Position numbers and translations under genes: made by a program. The notes beneath the pieces were generated by a model that searched no databases, was not told the DNA's origin, and saw only the letters and a list, made by a program, of their open reading frames with translations. Shown piece by piece: positions 27,466 to 36,401 of a DNA stretch of 64,000 nucleotides. The stretch's first letter is position 1. Each line of letters opens with the position of its first letter. Source of the DNA: Paracoccaceae bacterium (GTDB taxonomy: Bacteria; Pseudomonadota; Alphaproteobacteria; Rhodobacterales; Rhodobacteraceae); the NCBI GenBank assembly GCA_016938875.1, contig JAFGTV010000038.1, forward strand, positions 29,770-93,769, read 5' to 3'.

Positions 27466-28500
27466 TCACGGATTCGGGCGATAGAGGATGAATCCGCCGG
27501 TTTCACGTGCGGTCACGCCTTGTTGCCTGGCGTCCGCGGCCTGGACTGTCAGAATGCCGACAACCTCATCGGCATCTCTGCCGGAAACCAATGCGTAATA
27601 AGCGCCGCTTTCATAGGTTTCCTGCTCACCATCGCCGTTGAGAATGGTGCTGTTTACAGAGCCCGTGATTTCGCCGTTTCTGTCCAGCACGCCAGGCTGA
27701 ACCACCAATCTCAATTCCGGCAGTGCGCTATAGGTGCCGCCGTATTCTGCTTGCAGCGCGGTGATCATGTTGGCGGTTACGTCGTTCCCATTCGAATCCA
27801 GGATGCGTCGGTTGTAGACCCGGCCCTTGACACCCTCGCCTTCGTCGAAGTCCCTGAAGTCGATGTCCATGGTCATATCACCAACGGCATATTCAAGCCC
27901 GCCAGCGCCGGCAAAGTCGCGAATGGCCGCGTAATTCCCCGAATATGTGGCCTGACCGGCGCTGGGCAGGTTCACACCTTCGTTGCGCTGATAGAGGAAC
28001 CCACCAAAGCCGTAGCCGGTGTAAGAGCCGGTACGCACGATGGCAAATTCGGTGCGCGCCGCGCCGCCGGCTGTGGTGTTCTTGGATCGTGCATAGAGGG
28101 CACGGTATTCAAACTGGTTGATTGGATCGCCGGTGAGCGGGTCGTTCTCAATACCGTTGCCCTCGTAGACGGCAAAAACGGTAGCCGGATCGGCGGACAG
28201 GTCCTGCAGTTGCGGGTTGCTCGAGCGCCCATAGGTATTGTCGCCGTCAAAGGCGAGGTTGTTGACCGAGAACGTGTCCGCGCCCGAGTCATAGCTGATT
28301 TCGCGGGCATAGCCGCTTCCGGTGCCATCCTCGGCCTCGTATCGGGTAATTCCTCTGTTGGACGAGGGATTGTTGGTGCCGGGCAGGATGCCGGGCTCTG
28401 CCGTGGTGCCACCCTCGTTGTTTATCGGATTTGTGCCATCGCCACCGCCGCAAGCGGCCAGCGGCAGCAACGCCGCCAACAGAAAATGTTTATATGCCAT
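27466..28500 (-). CDS. Surface lipoprotein, probable Slam cargo
   Basis: 344 aa lipoprotein. The lipobox LPLAAC ends at Cys17, followed by a flexible Gly/Asn/Thr-rich tether (GGGDGTNPINNEGG and on). The C-terminal half (about 215-344) is a beta-rich barrel-like domain like that of transferrin-binding-protein-type Slam cargo (VGDMTMDIDFRDFDEGEGV, TGSVNSTILNGDGEQETYES, YALVSGRDADEVVGILTVQA, ETGGFILYRPNP). The gene is less GC-rich than its neighbours, common for exposed proteins. It is followed 4 bases later by the Slam gene. Ligand (iron-carrier, heme or other) unknown. Upstream, TTGACT lies on the minus strand but a convincing -10 was not found. Confidence 0.82.
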   Translation of the reverse strand: MAYKHFLLAALLPLAACGGGDGTNPINNEGGTTAEPGILPGTNNPSSNRGITRYEAEDGTGSGYAREISYDSGADTFSVNNLAFDGDNTYGRSSNPQLQDLSADPATVFAVYEGNGIENDPLTGDPINQFEYRALYARSKNTTAGGAARTEFAIVRTGSYTGYGFGGFLYQRNEGVNLPSAGQATYSGNYAAIRDFAGAGGLEYAVGDMTMDIDFRDFDEGEGVKGRVYNRRILDSNGNDVTANMITALQAEYGGTYSALPELRLVVQPGVLDRNGEITGSVNSTILNGDGEQETYESGAYYALVSGRDADEVVGILTVQAADARQQGVTARETGGFILYRPNP

Positions 28501-28724
28501 GGACCTGCTCGAATTTGTTTATGTGCCGTGTTTTGCCACAGAGTCCCGATCAGGTTCGATAAAGTCAATTATTTTCCCGGCTTTTCTGCGGCTTCCTGCC
28601 AGGCGTTGCACGAAAGCTGCGGGGGTGCTGCGGCGGCATTTCACAGCATATCGGTGTTCCTCGTGCGGGGTTGCATAGATATAGTGTCGGGCGACTCATT
28701 CCCCGCTTGCGAAAGGACGACCCC

Positions 28725-29630
28725 ATGCCCCTGACCGAGGACCAGCTCGCCCAGATCGAGGCGCAGCGCAGCCAGCCCAACCAGACCTTGCGCGCCGTAT
28801 CACCGGGGATGGAGGCGCGCCTTTACACCGCCCATCCGGTGCTGGACCATGGTTTCGTGCGGGTGATCGACTATATGGGCGACGACGCCGCGATCTGTCA
28901 GGCCGCGCGGGTCAGCTATGGCACCGGCACCAAGGCGGTCAGCAATGACGAAGGCCTGATCCGCTACCTGATGCGGCACTGGCACTCGACCCCGTTCGAG
29001 ATGTGCGAGGTGAAATTCCACGTCAAACTGCCGGTCTTCGTGGCGCGCCAGTGGATCCGCCACCGCACCGCCAACGTCAACGAATACTCCGCCCGCTACT
29101 CGATCCTGGACCGCGAATTCTATATCCCGGCACCCGACGCATTGGCCGCCCAATCCACGGTCAACAACCAGGGCCGCGGAGAATTGCTGGAGGGCGAAGA
29201 GGCCGCCCGCGTCCTGGAGATCCTGAAATCCGACGCCATGCGCGCCTATGACAACTACGAGGCGATGCTGAGCCAGGACGGGCAAAAGGGCCTGGCCCGC
29301 GAATTGGCCCGGATGAACCTGCCCGCCAATATCTATACCCAATGGTATTGGAAGGTGGATTTGCACAACCTCTTCCACTTCCTGCGGCTGCGCGCCGACG
29401 TGCACGCGCAATACGAAATCCGCGTCTACGCCCAACTCATGTGCGAAATCGTCGCCGACTGGGTGCCGCTGGCCTATGCCGCCTTCGAGGATTACCGGAT
29501 GGGCGGCGTGAACATGTCCGCCACCGCGATGGAGTGCGTCCGCCGGATGCTGAAGGGCGAGACGGTGACGCAGGAGAATTCCGGCATGTCCAAGGGGGAA
29601 TGGCGGGAGTTCGAGGGTGTTTTGGGTTAG
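28725..29630 (+). CDS. thyX: Flavin-dependent thymidylate synthase ThyX
   Basis: FAD/NADPH-dependent enzyme that makes dTMP from dUMP with methylene-tetrahydrofolate, 301 aa. The ThyX motif RHRX7S is R112-H113-R114 with S122, inside [20 protein letters not shown]. Start ATG 28725 ([14 protein letters not shown]) has GAAAGGA 9 bases before it. The gene appears complete ([16 protein letters not shown]). It is divergent from the Slam cargo and is followed 36 bases later by a low-GC gene that looks acquired. Confidence 0.96.
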   Translation: MPLTEDQLAQIEAQRSQPNQTLRAVSPGMEARLYTAHPVLDHGFVRVIDYMGDDAAICQAARVSYGTGTKAVSNDEGLIRYLMRHWHSTPFEMCEVKFHVKLPVFVARQWIRHRTANVNEYSARYSILDREFYIPAPDALAAQSTVNNQGRGELLEGEEAARVLEILKSDAMRAYDNYEAMLSQDGQKGLARELARMNLPANIYTQWYWKVDLHNLFHFLRLRADVHAQYEIRVYAQLMCEIVADWVPLAYAAFEDYRMGGVNMSATAMECVRRMLKGETVTQENSGMSKGEWREFEGVLG

Positions 29631-29666
29631 TTGTCAGGGCGTTAAAGATGAATTGGAGGTAGGTAC

Positions 29667-31085
29667 ATGAGCACCTTTGCGACGGAGTTTCCTGTTGATC
29701 CCGGTGTGGGTAAAGCGGAGTTTGTTGCCGCGGTATCGGCTTGGATAAAGGGCATTAGGAGTGCCGAACTTTTCTCAGATGCTTCAATCCTTGAGTCGAA
29801 GCGCGGCGAGGCGATTCTGTTAGGCGATGGTGAAGAGCTTCTACTACGTGAAGTTAACCTTTCCGGCGGTTTCGCTAATGCCGCCCGCTACGATATTTGC
29901 GATGACGAAGGTCGGCTTTGGCGTACAGAGGTTGTTCATACCAAAAAAGGAAAATTTGCTGCGGTAAGGGTTCGTGGTCAATGCATTGCTCGTTCTGGGA
30001 ATCCAATAATTCGGACCCCGAAAAAGCCACATATCATTCGCCAATTTTTAGAATCCGGCTGGGGGGCTGCTGACGGTGATCTGCCTGTTTCTGAAGATCC
30101 CTACTATTTAGAAGAGAATAGTGTGGACTTCGCTGCAAAGATTTTATCTGGTGATACTTATAACAGATTGCCTTCGTTATACCTTTCTCGAACCGATTCC
30201 GGAGATTGTTTGCTGGATGCTGATCGGCTAGCAAAAATATTGAGCGGCGTTGCGCACGTCATCGTTGAGCCATCACGCGCGTTTTCATTTCAGCTCATGG
30301 AAGCCTGCAAACGCAAGAATCCTTATGGTGGGACAACAGGTTTCTGTGTTCCGGGCTACGGAGTTGTAAGGCGCTTCTTTCTCACGCCAAGTCTTCATGA
30401 CCCGCGGCAGCTTACTGCCGAAATTGTGTCGTTCGTATCCGCCTTCTCGGCGAACCGTGCGCCCGTTTTGTCTCTTGAATGGCAGGAGGTGCAAGAATTA
30501 TTTCTACGCGCTATTCGAGAAGGAAAAGATGAGCAGACTTTGGAGCTTGTTGAGGAGCTTTTCAAAGATGAATTGGCTGCAAAGGATGAAACTATTGCCA
30601 ATTTGCGGCAGCAACTGGAGGATGCGCAATCTGTTGCAATTTCCAGTTTGAGCGCTGGAGACGGACTGCTTCCTGCCGATTTTGTGGCGCGCTTAGGACA
30701 AGAACTTTATCCTGGTGAGTTTTCAGATCGACTTAGGCTTGCACTTTCTAGGTTTAAAGACTTAATGGGTTTGGATGATAGAACGGCCGCCTTAATCTCT
30801 CGCATTTATGAAGAGAGTGAATCCTCCGGCCGAATAGCTGGCTTAGTGAGCGAGCTTAAAGCTGCGGGGAGAGATGCCAAGAAATCATCGCAGAATGTGA
30901 CGTCGATACTCAAGAGGTTGGGGTACGATGTTTCGTCTGATGGTAAACATATAAAGGCAACGCCTGCGGAACACATGTTTGGCATTGGAATCGTAACGCT
31001 ACCCAAGACGCCGAGCGATCATCGGGCAGGCAAAAATATGGTGCGTGACATTTCTTCCGCGCTCAACTTGAACGATCTCAAGTGA
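29667..31085 (+). CDS. Acquired low-GC gene: hypothetical protein with HicA-like C-terminus, 472 aa
   Basis: Base composition and codon use differ sharply from every neighbour: AT-rich third positions, much lower GC. I do not recognise the whole protein. The N-terminal half (about 20-280) looks globular alpha/beta: PSLYLSRTDSGDCLLDADRL, GVAHVIVEPSRAFSFQLMEA, NPYGGTTGFCVPGYGVVRRF. A helical, coiled-coil-like segment follows (about 285-330, EELFKDELAAKDETIANLRQ), then a helical part, and residues 411-472 (LKRLGYDVSSDGKHIKATPA, VTLPKTPSDHRAGKNMVRDI) resemble a HicA/double-stranded-RNA-binding-like fold. The GGAGG ribosome site is good. Insertion beside a truncated DUF1810 gene fits horizontal gain; a defence role is speculation. 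Confidence 0.8.
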   Translation: MSTFATEFPVDPGVGKAEFVAAVSAWIKGIRSAELFSDASILESKRGEAILLGDGEELLLREVNLSGGFANAARYDICDDEGRLWRTEVVHTKKGKFAAVRVRGQCIARSGNPIIRTPKKPHIIRQFLESGWGAADGDLPVSEDPYYLEENSVDFAAKILSGDTYNRLPSLYLSRTDSGDCLLDADRLAKILSGVAHVIVEPSRAFSFQLMEACKRKNPYGGTTGFCVPGYGVVRRFFLTPSLHDPRQLTAEIVSFVSAFSANRAPVLSLEWQEVQELFLRAIREGKDEQTLELVEELFKDELAAKDETIANLRQQLEDAQSVAISSLSAGDGLLPADFVARLGQELYPGEFSDRLRLALSRFKDLMGLDDRTAALISRIYEESESSGRIAGLVSELKAAGRDAKKSSQNVTSILKRLGYDVSSDGKHIKATPAEHMFGIGIVTLPKTPSDHRAGKNMVRDISSALNLNDLK

Positions 31086-31086
31086 C

Positions 31087-31221
31087 GTGTTGGACCTCAC
31101 CCGCTTCCTCACCGCCCAAGAATCCTCCTTCCCCACGGCGCTGGCCGAACTCACACGGGGCCGAAAGGCGAGCCACTGGATGTGGTTCATCTTCCCGCAA
31201 CTGGCCGCGTTGGGGTGCTGA
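31087..31221 (+). pseudogene. Truncated DUF1810 gene (N-terminal 44 codons)
   Basis: Frame from GTG 31087 encodes VLDLTRFLTAQESSFPTALA then ELTRGRKASHWMWFIFPQLA and stops at TGA 31219-31221. The RKxSHWMWFIFPQL signature is the start of DUF1810 proteins, normally about 140-150 residues; the rest is absent downstream. Composition is again GC-rich, unlike the acquired gene that ends one base before it. It may mark a deletion or the edge of an insertion. Confidence 0.75.
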
Positions 31222-31314
31222 CCTGCGGGCCGTTCGCCCCATCATTCCCCGCCCGTGCCGCATTGCCCAACCCCCGCCGCGCCCTAGGTTTGGCTTAACC
31301 AAACGGGGAATTCC

Positions 31315-31722
31315 ATGGCCATTGCCACCGTCATCGCGCTTTACGTCATCACCGCGCTGGTCTTTCTGGCCGCCGATGCGGTGATGCTGACCAAGTTCAT
31401 GCGCCCGCTGTTCGAGCGCTACATCTCCGACTGGCTGCTCGACAGCCCGCGCCTGGGCGCCGCGGCGGCCTTTTACCTCGCCTATGTGGCGGGGCTGGTT
31501 TACTTGGTCAGCCTGCCCGCGCTCAAGGCGGGCGATCCGATGCGGGCGCTGGTGCAGGGGGCGATCCTGGGCGCCATGGCCTATGGCACCTATGAATTCA
31601 CCAACTGGGCGACGCTGAAGAACTGGTCGGTGATGCAGGTGGCGGCGGATGTGACCTGGGGCGCGGTGCTGACCGGGGTGTCGGCCTGGGTCGGCGTCAC
31701 CGTGGTGCGTGTTTTCGCCTGA
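31315..31722 (+). CDS. DUF2177 family membrane protein
   Basis: 135 aa, four predicted membrane helices (about 3-22, 45-65, 80-97, 108-130). It starts MAIATVIALYVITALVFLAA with the DUF2177 pattern DAVMLTKFMRPLFERYISDW and the later ILGAMAYGTYEFTNWATLKN, followed by DVTWGAVLTGVSAWVG. These motifs define DUF2177, of unknown function. GGGGAATTCC precedes the ATG, a weak ribosome site. A hairpin at 31729-31748 follows directly. It is convergent with cspA. Confidence 0.88.
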   Translation: MAIATVIALYVITALVFLAADAVMLTKFMRPLFERYISDWLLDSPRLGAAAAFYLAYVAGLVYLVSLPALKAGDPMRALVQGAILGAMAYGTYEFTNWATLKNWSVMQVAADVTWGAVLTGVSAWVGVTVVRVFA

Positions 31723-31728
31723 GGGGAA

Positions 31729-31748
31729 CGGCCCGGAAATCCGGGCCG
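31729..31748. terminator. Hairpin between DUF2177 and cspA
   Basis: CGGCCCGG (31729-31736) pairs with CCGGGCCG (31741-31748) across AAAT. It stands in the gap between converging genes and may end transcription from either side. There is no T-run, so efficiency without a factor is doubtful. Confidence 0.45.
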
Positions 31749-31813
31749 CCCGCGTGACAGGTCCGGCCAAGGTCAACCGGCCAGACGATTGCGCAACCGC
31801 TGGGCGCCAAAGC

Positions 31814-32020
31814 TCAGAGCAGTTTCAGATCGCCCGCGGATTCCCGTCCGTCGCGGCCCGCGATCAACTCATAGGCGATCTTCTGGTTGTCCGCGAGGCC
31901 GGTCAGCCCAGCGCGTTCCACAGCCGAGATATGCACGAAAACGTCCTTGCCGCCGTTGTCGGGCGCAATGAAGCCAAAGCCTTTGGTCGCGTTGAACCAT
32001 TTCACGGTGCCGGTGGGCAT
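31814..32020 (-). CDS. Cold-shock domain protein, CspA family
   Basis: 68 aa single cold-shock domain, a nucleic-acid chaperone. RNP1 is KGFGFI (13-18) and RNP2 VFVHIS (27-32), within MPTGTVKWFNATKGFGFIAP. The ribosome site on the minus strand is AGGAGAG, 6 bases before the ATG. The about 215-base upstream gap to the ArsC-like gene could hold a long 5' leader as in other csp genes, but no distinct structure was identified. Confidence 0.95.
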   Translation of the reverse strand: MPTGTVKWFNATKGFGFIAPDNGGKDVFVHISAVERAGLTGLADNQKIAYELIAGRDGRESAGDLKLL

Positions 32021-32235
32021 CGTCGCTCTCCTTTGTTGGTCGCGCCCGCGGAATTGCGGCGCTGGGGGTCACAGCCGGGTCTTCCAGTTCTTCCGGCTGC
32101 CCCTGAGGGAGGAGCGGTCGTCCAGGTCGTCAGCCGTCACGTCCAAAATCATGGCGACCGAATCGGTGCAAAATCAAGGGGCAACTCTGGCGCCCCCCCC
32201 ATAGCTGGCTATACTGCGCCCAAACGGAGGGACGC

Positions 32236-32580
32236 ATGATCCTGTATGGGCTGAAAAATTGCGATACGTGCCGAAAAGCGCGGCAGATGCTGAGCGCGGC
32301 GGGCCACACGGTTGCGTTGCGCGATGTGCGCGATGCCCCCCTCAGCCCCGAGGATCTGGCGCGGTTTCACGCCGTGTTCGGGGCGGATCTGGTCAACCGC
32401 CGCTCGACCACCTGGCGCGGGCCGGATGCGGCCGCGCGCGCGGGCGATCCGCTGGATCTGCTGGCGCAATACCCTGCCTTGATGAAACGCCCGCTGATCG
32501 AGGCCGAGGGCCAGCTTTTCCTGGGATGGGACAAGGCGGTGCAGGCGGCGCTTATTGGAGCCGGGGCGCGGAGCGCCTAG
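32236..32580 (+). CDS. ArsC/Spx-fold protein (YffB-like)
   Basis: 114 aa thioredoxin-fold protein of the ArsC/Spx/YffB group. The N-terminal CxxC is C9-C12 in ILYGLKNCDTCRKARQ; NRRSTTWR supplies the conserved arginine, and YPALMKRPLIEAEGQLFLGW is the family C-terminal signature. True arsenate reductases use a single Cys with other residues; the CxxC and lack of an ars operon favour the YffB type of unclear function. AACGGAGG precedes the ATG. It is followed 30 bases later by a small membrane protein. Confidence 0.88.
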   Translation: MILYGLKNCDTCRKARQMLSAAGHTVALRDVRDAPLSPEDLARFHAVFGADLVNRRSTTWRGPDAAARAGDPLDLLAQYPALMKRPLIEAEGQLFLGWDKAVQAALIGAGARSA

Positions 32581-32610
32581 ATCGGGCAGAGACAACAAAG
32601 GAACAGCCAG

Positions 32611-32967
32611 ATGCGCAATGCCGCCCTGACCCTTGGCGTGATCGCCGGCCTGATCGGCCTGATCGTCGGTTTTTTCGGCTATGGCTACACGGTTTTCATC
32701 GACAATTTCGGCGAGGTTGGAACCCTGGCCCAGCAGGTCGACAATCCCGAGCGGACGCGGCTGATCGCGTTGCTGGCCCCGATCCTGGCGATTGCCGGGG
32801 GGGCTATGGCGCGTTCGGCCAACCTGGTTGCGGGGGTTATGATGCTGGTGTCCTGCGCGGGGATGTATTGGGGGTTCGGCTTTAACGTCTTTACCATGTT
32901 CCCGATCGCGATGTGCGGGCTGGGCGGTATCCTGGCGCTGGCGGCACGGCGGCCCGACGCGGCCTGA
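32611..32967 (+). CDS. Small membrane protein, 118 aa
   Basis: Hydrophobic protein with about three to four helices (MRNAALTLGVIAGLIGLIVG, then LIALLAPILAIAGGAMARSA, LVAGVMMLVSCAGMYWGFGF and IAMCGLGGILALAARR). No catalytic motif. Only 30 bases separate it from the ArsC-like gene, so they are probably co-transcribed and stop at the strong terminator 32985-33012. Function unknown. Confidence 0.78.
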   Translation: MRNAALTLGVIAGLIGLIVGFFGYGYTVFIDNFGEVGTLAQQVDNPERTRLIALLAPILAIAGGAMARSANLVAGVMMLVSCAGMYWGFGFNVFTMFPIAMCGLGGILALAARRPDAA

Positions 32968-32984
32968 CGGTTCGAAACACAGGA

Positions 32985-33012
32985 AAAAGGCGCCGGAAAA
33001 CCGGCGCCTTTT
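32985..33012. terminator. Bidirectional intrinsic terminator
   Basis: AAAAGGCGCCGG (32985-32996) is perfectly complementary to CCGGCGCCTTTT (33001-33012) across an AAAA loop; 12 base pairs with A/T ends on both sides. It lies between the membrane-protein gene (+) and thrS (-) and can end transcripts coming from each side. Confidence 0.85.
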
Positions 33013-33030
33013 CGCATGCCTTTGGCGGGC

Positions 33031-34977
33031 TCAGACCTGGTCGGGGGCCTTTGCCGCGGCGGCCAGTTCCGAGATGATGGCGTCCAGCGTCACGGTCTGG
33101 GTCTGTTTCTCGCCCAGGCGGCGCACGGTGACGGTGCGCTCTTCGACCTCGCGCTGGCCGATGGCCAGGATGATCGGCACCTTGCCCAGCGAGTGTTCGC
33201 GCACCTTGTAGTTGATCTTTTCGTTACGGATGTCGGCCTCGGCCCGGACACCGACGGCGGACAGGGCGGCGACGACCTCGTGCACGAACGCATCCGCGTC
33301 CGACACGATCGAGGCCACCACCACCTGGCGCGGCGCCAGCCAGAACGGCAGCTTGCCGGCAAAGCTTTCGATCAGGATGCCGATGAACCGTTCAAAGCTG
33401 CCCAGGATCGCGCGGTGCAGCATGACGGGGCGGTGTTTCGCGCCATCCTCGCCGATGTAATTGGCGTCCAGCCGTTCGGGCAGCACGAAATCGACCTGGA
33501 GCGTGCCGCATTGCCAGTCGCGTCCGATCGCATCGGTCAGCACGAATTCCAGTTTGGGGCCATAGAACGCCCCCTCGCCGGGGTTCAGCTCATAGGCATA
33601 TCCGGCGGCCTCGGTCGCGGTTTTCAGGGCGGTTTCGGCCTTGTCCCAAACCTCGTCGCTGCCCGCGCGCATCTCGGGACGGTCCGAGAATTTCACCTTG
33701 AAGCTGTCGAAGCCAAGATCGGCATAGACCGCGGCCAGAAGGTCGATGAATTTCTTGGTCTCCTCCTCGATCTGGGTCTCGCGGCAAAAGATATGCGCAT
33801 CATCCTGGGTAAAGCCGCGCACCCGCATGATGCCGTGCAGCGCCCCCGAGGGTTCATACCGGTTGCACGATCCGAACTCGGCCATGCGCAGCGGCAGGTC
33901 GCGATAGGATTTCAGGCCCTGGTTGAAGATCTGGACGTGGCCGGGGCAGTTCATCGGTTTCAGCGCGTTGATCGACTTTTCACGCGCGTGTTCCTCGTCG
34001 ACCTCGACGATGAACATGTGTTCCTGGTATTTCTCCCAGTGACCCGAGGCCTCCCACAAGCGGCGATCGACGACCTGGGGGGTGTTGACCTCGACATAGC
34101 CGCCCTTGTCCTGGCGGCGGCGCATGTAATCCTGAAGCGTGGTGTAGATGCGCCAGCCGTTGGGGTGCCAGAACACCTGGCCGGGGGCCTCTTCTTGCAT
34201 GTGGAACAGCGACATCTCGCGGCCCAGGCGACGGTGGTCGCGCTTTTCGGCCTCTTCCAGGAAGGTCAGGTAATCCTTCAGCTCCTGGCGGGTCTTGAAG
34301 GCCACGCCGTAGATTCGTTGCAGCATCGGCCGGTCGCTGTCGCCGCGCCAATAGGCGCCGGCCACCTTCATCAGCTTGAACGCGTCGGCGGGCACCTGGC
34401 CGGTATGCTGCAAATGCGGGCCGCGGCACAGATCCTGCCAATGGCCGTGCCAATACATGCGGATCGGCTGGCCCTGCGGGATCATGCCGACCAGTTCCAC
34501 CTTGTAGGGTTCGTTGTTGGCCTCGTAATAGGCCACCGCGCGGTCGCGGTCCCAGATTTCGGTGGTGACGGGGTCGCGGCGGTTGATGATCTCGCGCATC
34601 TTGGCCTCGATCTGGCCCAGATCCTCGGGGGTAAAGGGCTCTTCGCGGTCGAAATCGTAATACCAGCCGTTTTCGATGACCGGGCCGATGGTGACCTTTA
34701 CGTCGGGCCAGATTTCCTGAACGGCGCGGGCCATGATGTGGGCCAGGTCGTGGCGGATCAGCTCCAGCGCGGGGGCGTCATCCTTCATCGTGTTGATGGC
34801 GATGGCGGCGTCGGTGGTGATCGGCCATTGCAGATCCCAGTGGGCCCCATTCACATTGGCCGAGATTGCCTTTTTCGCCAAGGAGTTGGAGATTGACGCG
34901 GCCACCTCGGCCGGGGTCGTTCCGGCGGCGAACTCGCGCGCATTGCCATCGGGAAAGGTCAGGGTAATCGGGCCCAT
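33031..34977 (-). CDS. thrS: Threonine-tRNA ligase
   Basis: Class II aminoacyl-tRNA synthetase, 648 aa, charging tRNA-Thr. The order is TGS domain (about 1-60, [20 protein letters not shown]), editing domain with H76/H80 in [18 protein letters not shown], and catalytic core with motif 2-like [18 protein letters not shown]. Zinc ligands are expected in [13 protein letters not shown] and [13 protein letters not shown], with anticodon-binding domain at the end ([17 protein letters not shown]). Start ATG 34977 matches the family; the extra 10 codons to 35007 are not needed. Confidence 0.97.
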   Translation of the reverse strand: MGPITLTFPDGNAREFAAGTTPAEVAASISNSLAKKAISANVNGAHWDLQWPITTDAAIAINTMKDDAPALELIRHDLAHIMARAVQEIWPDVKVTIGPVIENGWYYDFDREEPFTPEDLGQIEAKMREIINRRDPVTTEIWDRDRAVAYYEANNEPYKVELVGMIPQGQPIRMYWHGHWQDLCRGPHLQHTGQVPADAFKLMKVAGAYWRGDSDRPMLQRIYGVAFKTRQELKDYLTFLEEAEKRDHRRLGREMSLFHMQEEAPGQVFWHPNGWRIYTTLQDYMRRRQDKGGYVEVNTPQVVDRRLWEASGHWEKYQEHMFIVEVDEEHAREKSINALKPMNCPGHVQIFNQGLKSYRDLPLRMAEFGSCNRYEPSGALHGIMRVRGFTQDDAHIFCRETQIEEETKKFIDLLAAVYADLGFDSFKVKFSDRPEMRAGSDEVWDKAETALKTATEAAGYAYELNPGEGAFYGPKLEFVLTDAIGRDWQCGTLQVDFVLPERLDANYIGEDGAKHRPVMLHRAILGSFERFIGILIESFAGKLPFWLAPRQVVVASIVSDADAFVHEVVAALSAVGVRAEADIRNEKINYKVREHSLGKVPIILAIGQREVEERTVTVRRLGEKQTQTVTLDAIISELAAAAKAPDQV

Positions 34978-35111
34978 TTTCGGCCTCCTCGTCAGTTTGG
35001 CGCCCACGGAACGCCCGGTTGCGGGTTAGGATCGGCGCCTGTCTGGACCCGCGAGGGGGGCAAAGTCAAGCGGGGCTTGCCCGCGACCCAAGCGCGCTGT
35101 TTTATGGCGTG

Positions 35112-36401
35112 ATGACACGCCCGACCGGATCGCTCGCCTTTGGCCTCTTTGACCTGCTGGTTGCAGACAGTTCCGCGCCCGCGCGCGACATTACCGAGGG
35201 CGCGCGCGCTGATGAGGCGGGAAATTTCCTGCGTCACGCCGGGGCCCTGTCGCTGAGCAAGCTGGCCGATGGGCTGATCGACCCCAAGCTGGTGCTGAGC
35301 TGGCTGATGGGCGCGCTGGGCGCGCCCGCCGTGCTGCTGGGCTTTCTGGTGCCGGTGCGCGAGGCGGGCTCGCTCTTGCCACAGCTTTTCATCGCGGCGC
35401 GGGTGCGCGCGTTGGGGCGGCGCAAATGGGCCTGGGCGGGGGCGTCCCTGGCCCAGGGGCTGGCGGCGCTGGCGATCCTGTGGGCCGGTCTGACGCTGAG
35501 TGGCACGGCGGCGGGGGCGGTGATCCTGGGGGCGTTGGCGGTTCTGGCGCTGTCGCGGTCCGTCGCGTCGGTGTCGCACAAGGATGTGCTGGGCAAGACC
35601 GTGGACCGCGCCCGTCGCGGGACCGTCACCGGGCTGGCCGGCAGCATCGCGGCGACCGGCGTGGTCGGTTTCGCGCTGCTGTTGATGTCTGGCCAAGTTG
35701 CACGATTCGAACTTGTGCTGGGGGCAATTGGCCTGGCTGGGGTATTCTGGCTGGGGTCCGCTTTCATTTTTGCAACAATCCGGGAAGAGGACGTTCCCGG
35801 CACCGCCCAAGGCGGGGCGGGGTTGTCGCAACTGGCGTTGCTGTGGCGCGATCCGGTGCTGGGGCGGTTCGTGGCGGCGCGGGTGCTGTTGCTGCCGACC
35901 GCGCTGGCGCCGCCCTACCTGGTGTTGTTGGCCAGCCAGGCGGGCGATGGACGGTTCGGCGCGCTGGGCGCACTGGTGCTGGCCTCGTCGCTGGCGGGGA
36001 TGGTGTCGTCCTTTGTCTGGGGCCGGTTGGCGGATCGATCCAGCCGGTTGGTGCTGGCGATCGCGGGGGCGGTGGCGTCGGTATTCCTGGCGCTGGCGGT
36101 GGCGCTGGATGCGGTCGGGGTGATGGGCACGGCCTGGGCCGCGCCGGGGGTGCTGTTCGGGTTGATGATCGCCTATCAGGGGGTGCGGTTGGGCCGCACG
36201 ACCTATCTGGTCGACATGGCGCCGGGCGGCGACCGGGCGGCCTATACGGCGGTGGCCAACACCACCGTGGGGGTGGCGTTGCTGGCGGCGGGCGGATTTG
36301 GCGCGGTGGCGGCGGCCACCGGGGTGGCCGCCACGTTGGGCATGTTCGCGGGCCTTGCGGGGCTGGGCGCGGCGCTGGCGCTGACCCTGCGCGAGACCTA
36401 G
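35112..36401 (+). CDS. Major facilitator superfamily permease
   Basis: 429 aa inner-membrane transporter, about 11-12 helices. The cytoplasmic loop sequence [15 protein letters not shown] and the later [20 protein letters not shown] are MFS loop-2/3- and loop-8/9-type motifs. It begins [17 protein letters not shown]; the longer frame from 35019 is uncharged with family sequence and rejected. Substrate unknown. Its TAG stop interlocks with the TAG of valS on the other strand (shared CTAG). Confidence 0.86.
   Translation: MTRPTGSLAFGLFDLLVADSSAPARDITEGARADEAGNFLRHAGALSLSKLADGLIDPKLVLSWLMGALGAPAVLLGFLVPVREAGSLLPQLFIAARVRALGRRKWAWAGASLAQGLAALAILWAGLTLSGTAAGAVILGALAVLALSRSVASVSHKDVLGKTVDRARRGTVTGLAGSIAATGVVGFALLLMSGQVARFELVLGAIGLAGVFWLGSAFIFATIREEDVPGTAQGGAGLSQLALLWRDPVLGRFVAARVLLLPTALAPPYLVLLASQAGDGRFGALGALVLASSLAGMVSSFVWGRLADRSSRLVLAIAGAVASVFLALAVALDAVGVMGTAWAAPGVLFGLMIAYQGVRLGRTTYLVDMAPGGDRAAYTAVANTTVGVALLAAGGFGAVAAATGVAATLGMFAGLAGLGAALALTLRET

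Noticed and set aside
32236..32580. Arsenate reductase assignment
   Set aside because: CxxC at the N-terminus and no ars genes nearby favour a YffB/Spx-like protein; kept as ArsC-fold only.
33016..34896. 626-codon plus-strand frame over thrS
   Set aside because: Shadow of the conserved synthetase; no ribosome site or recognisable motif.
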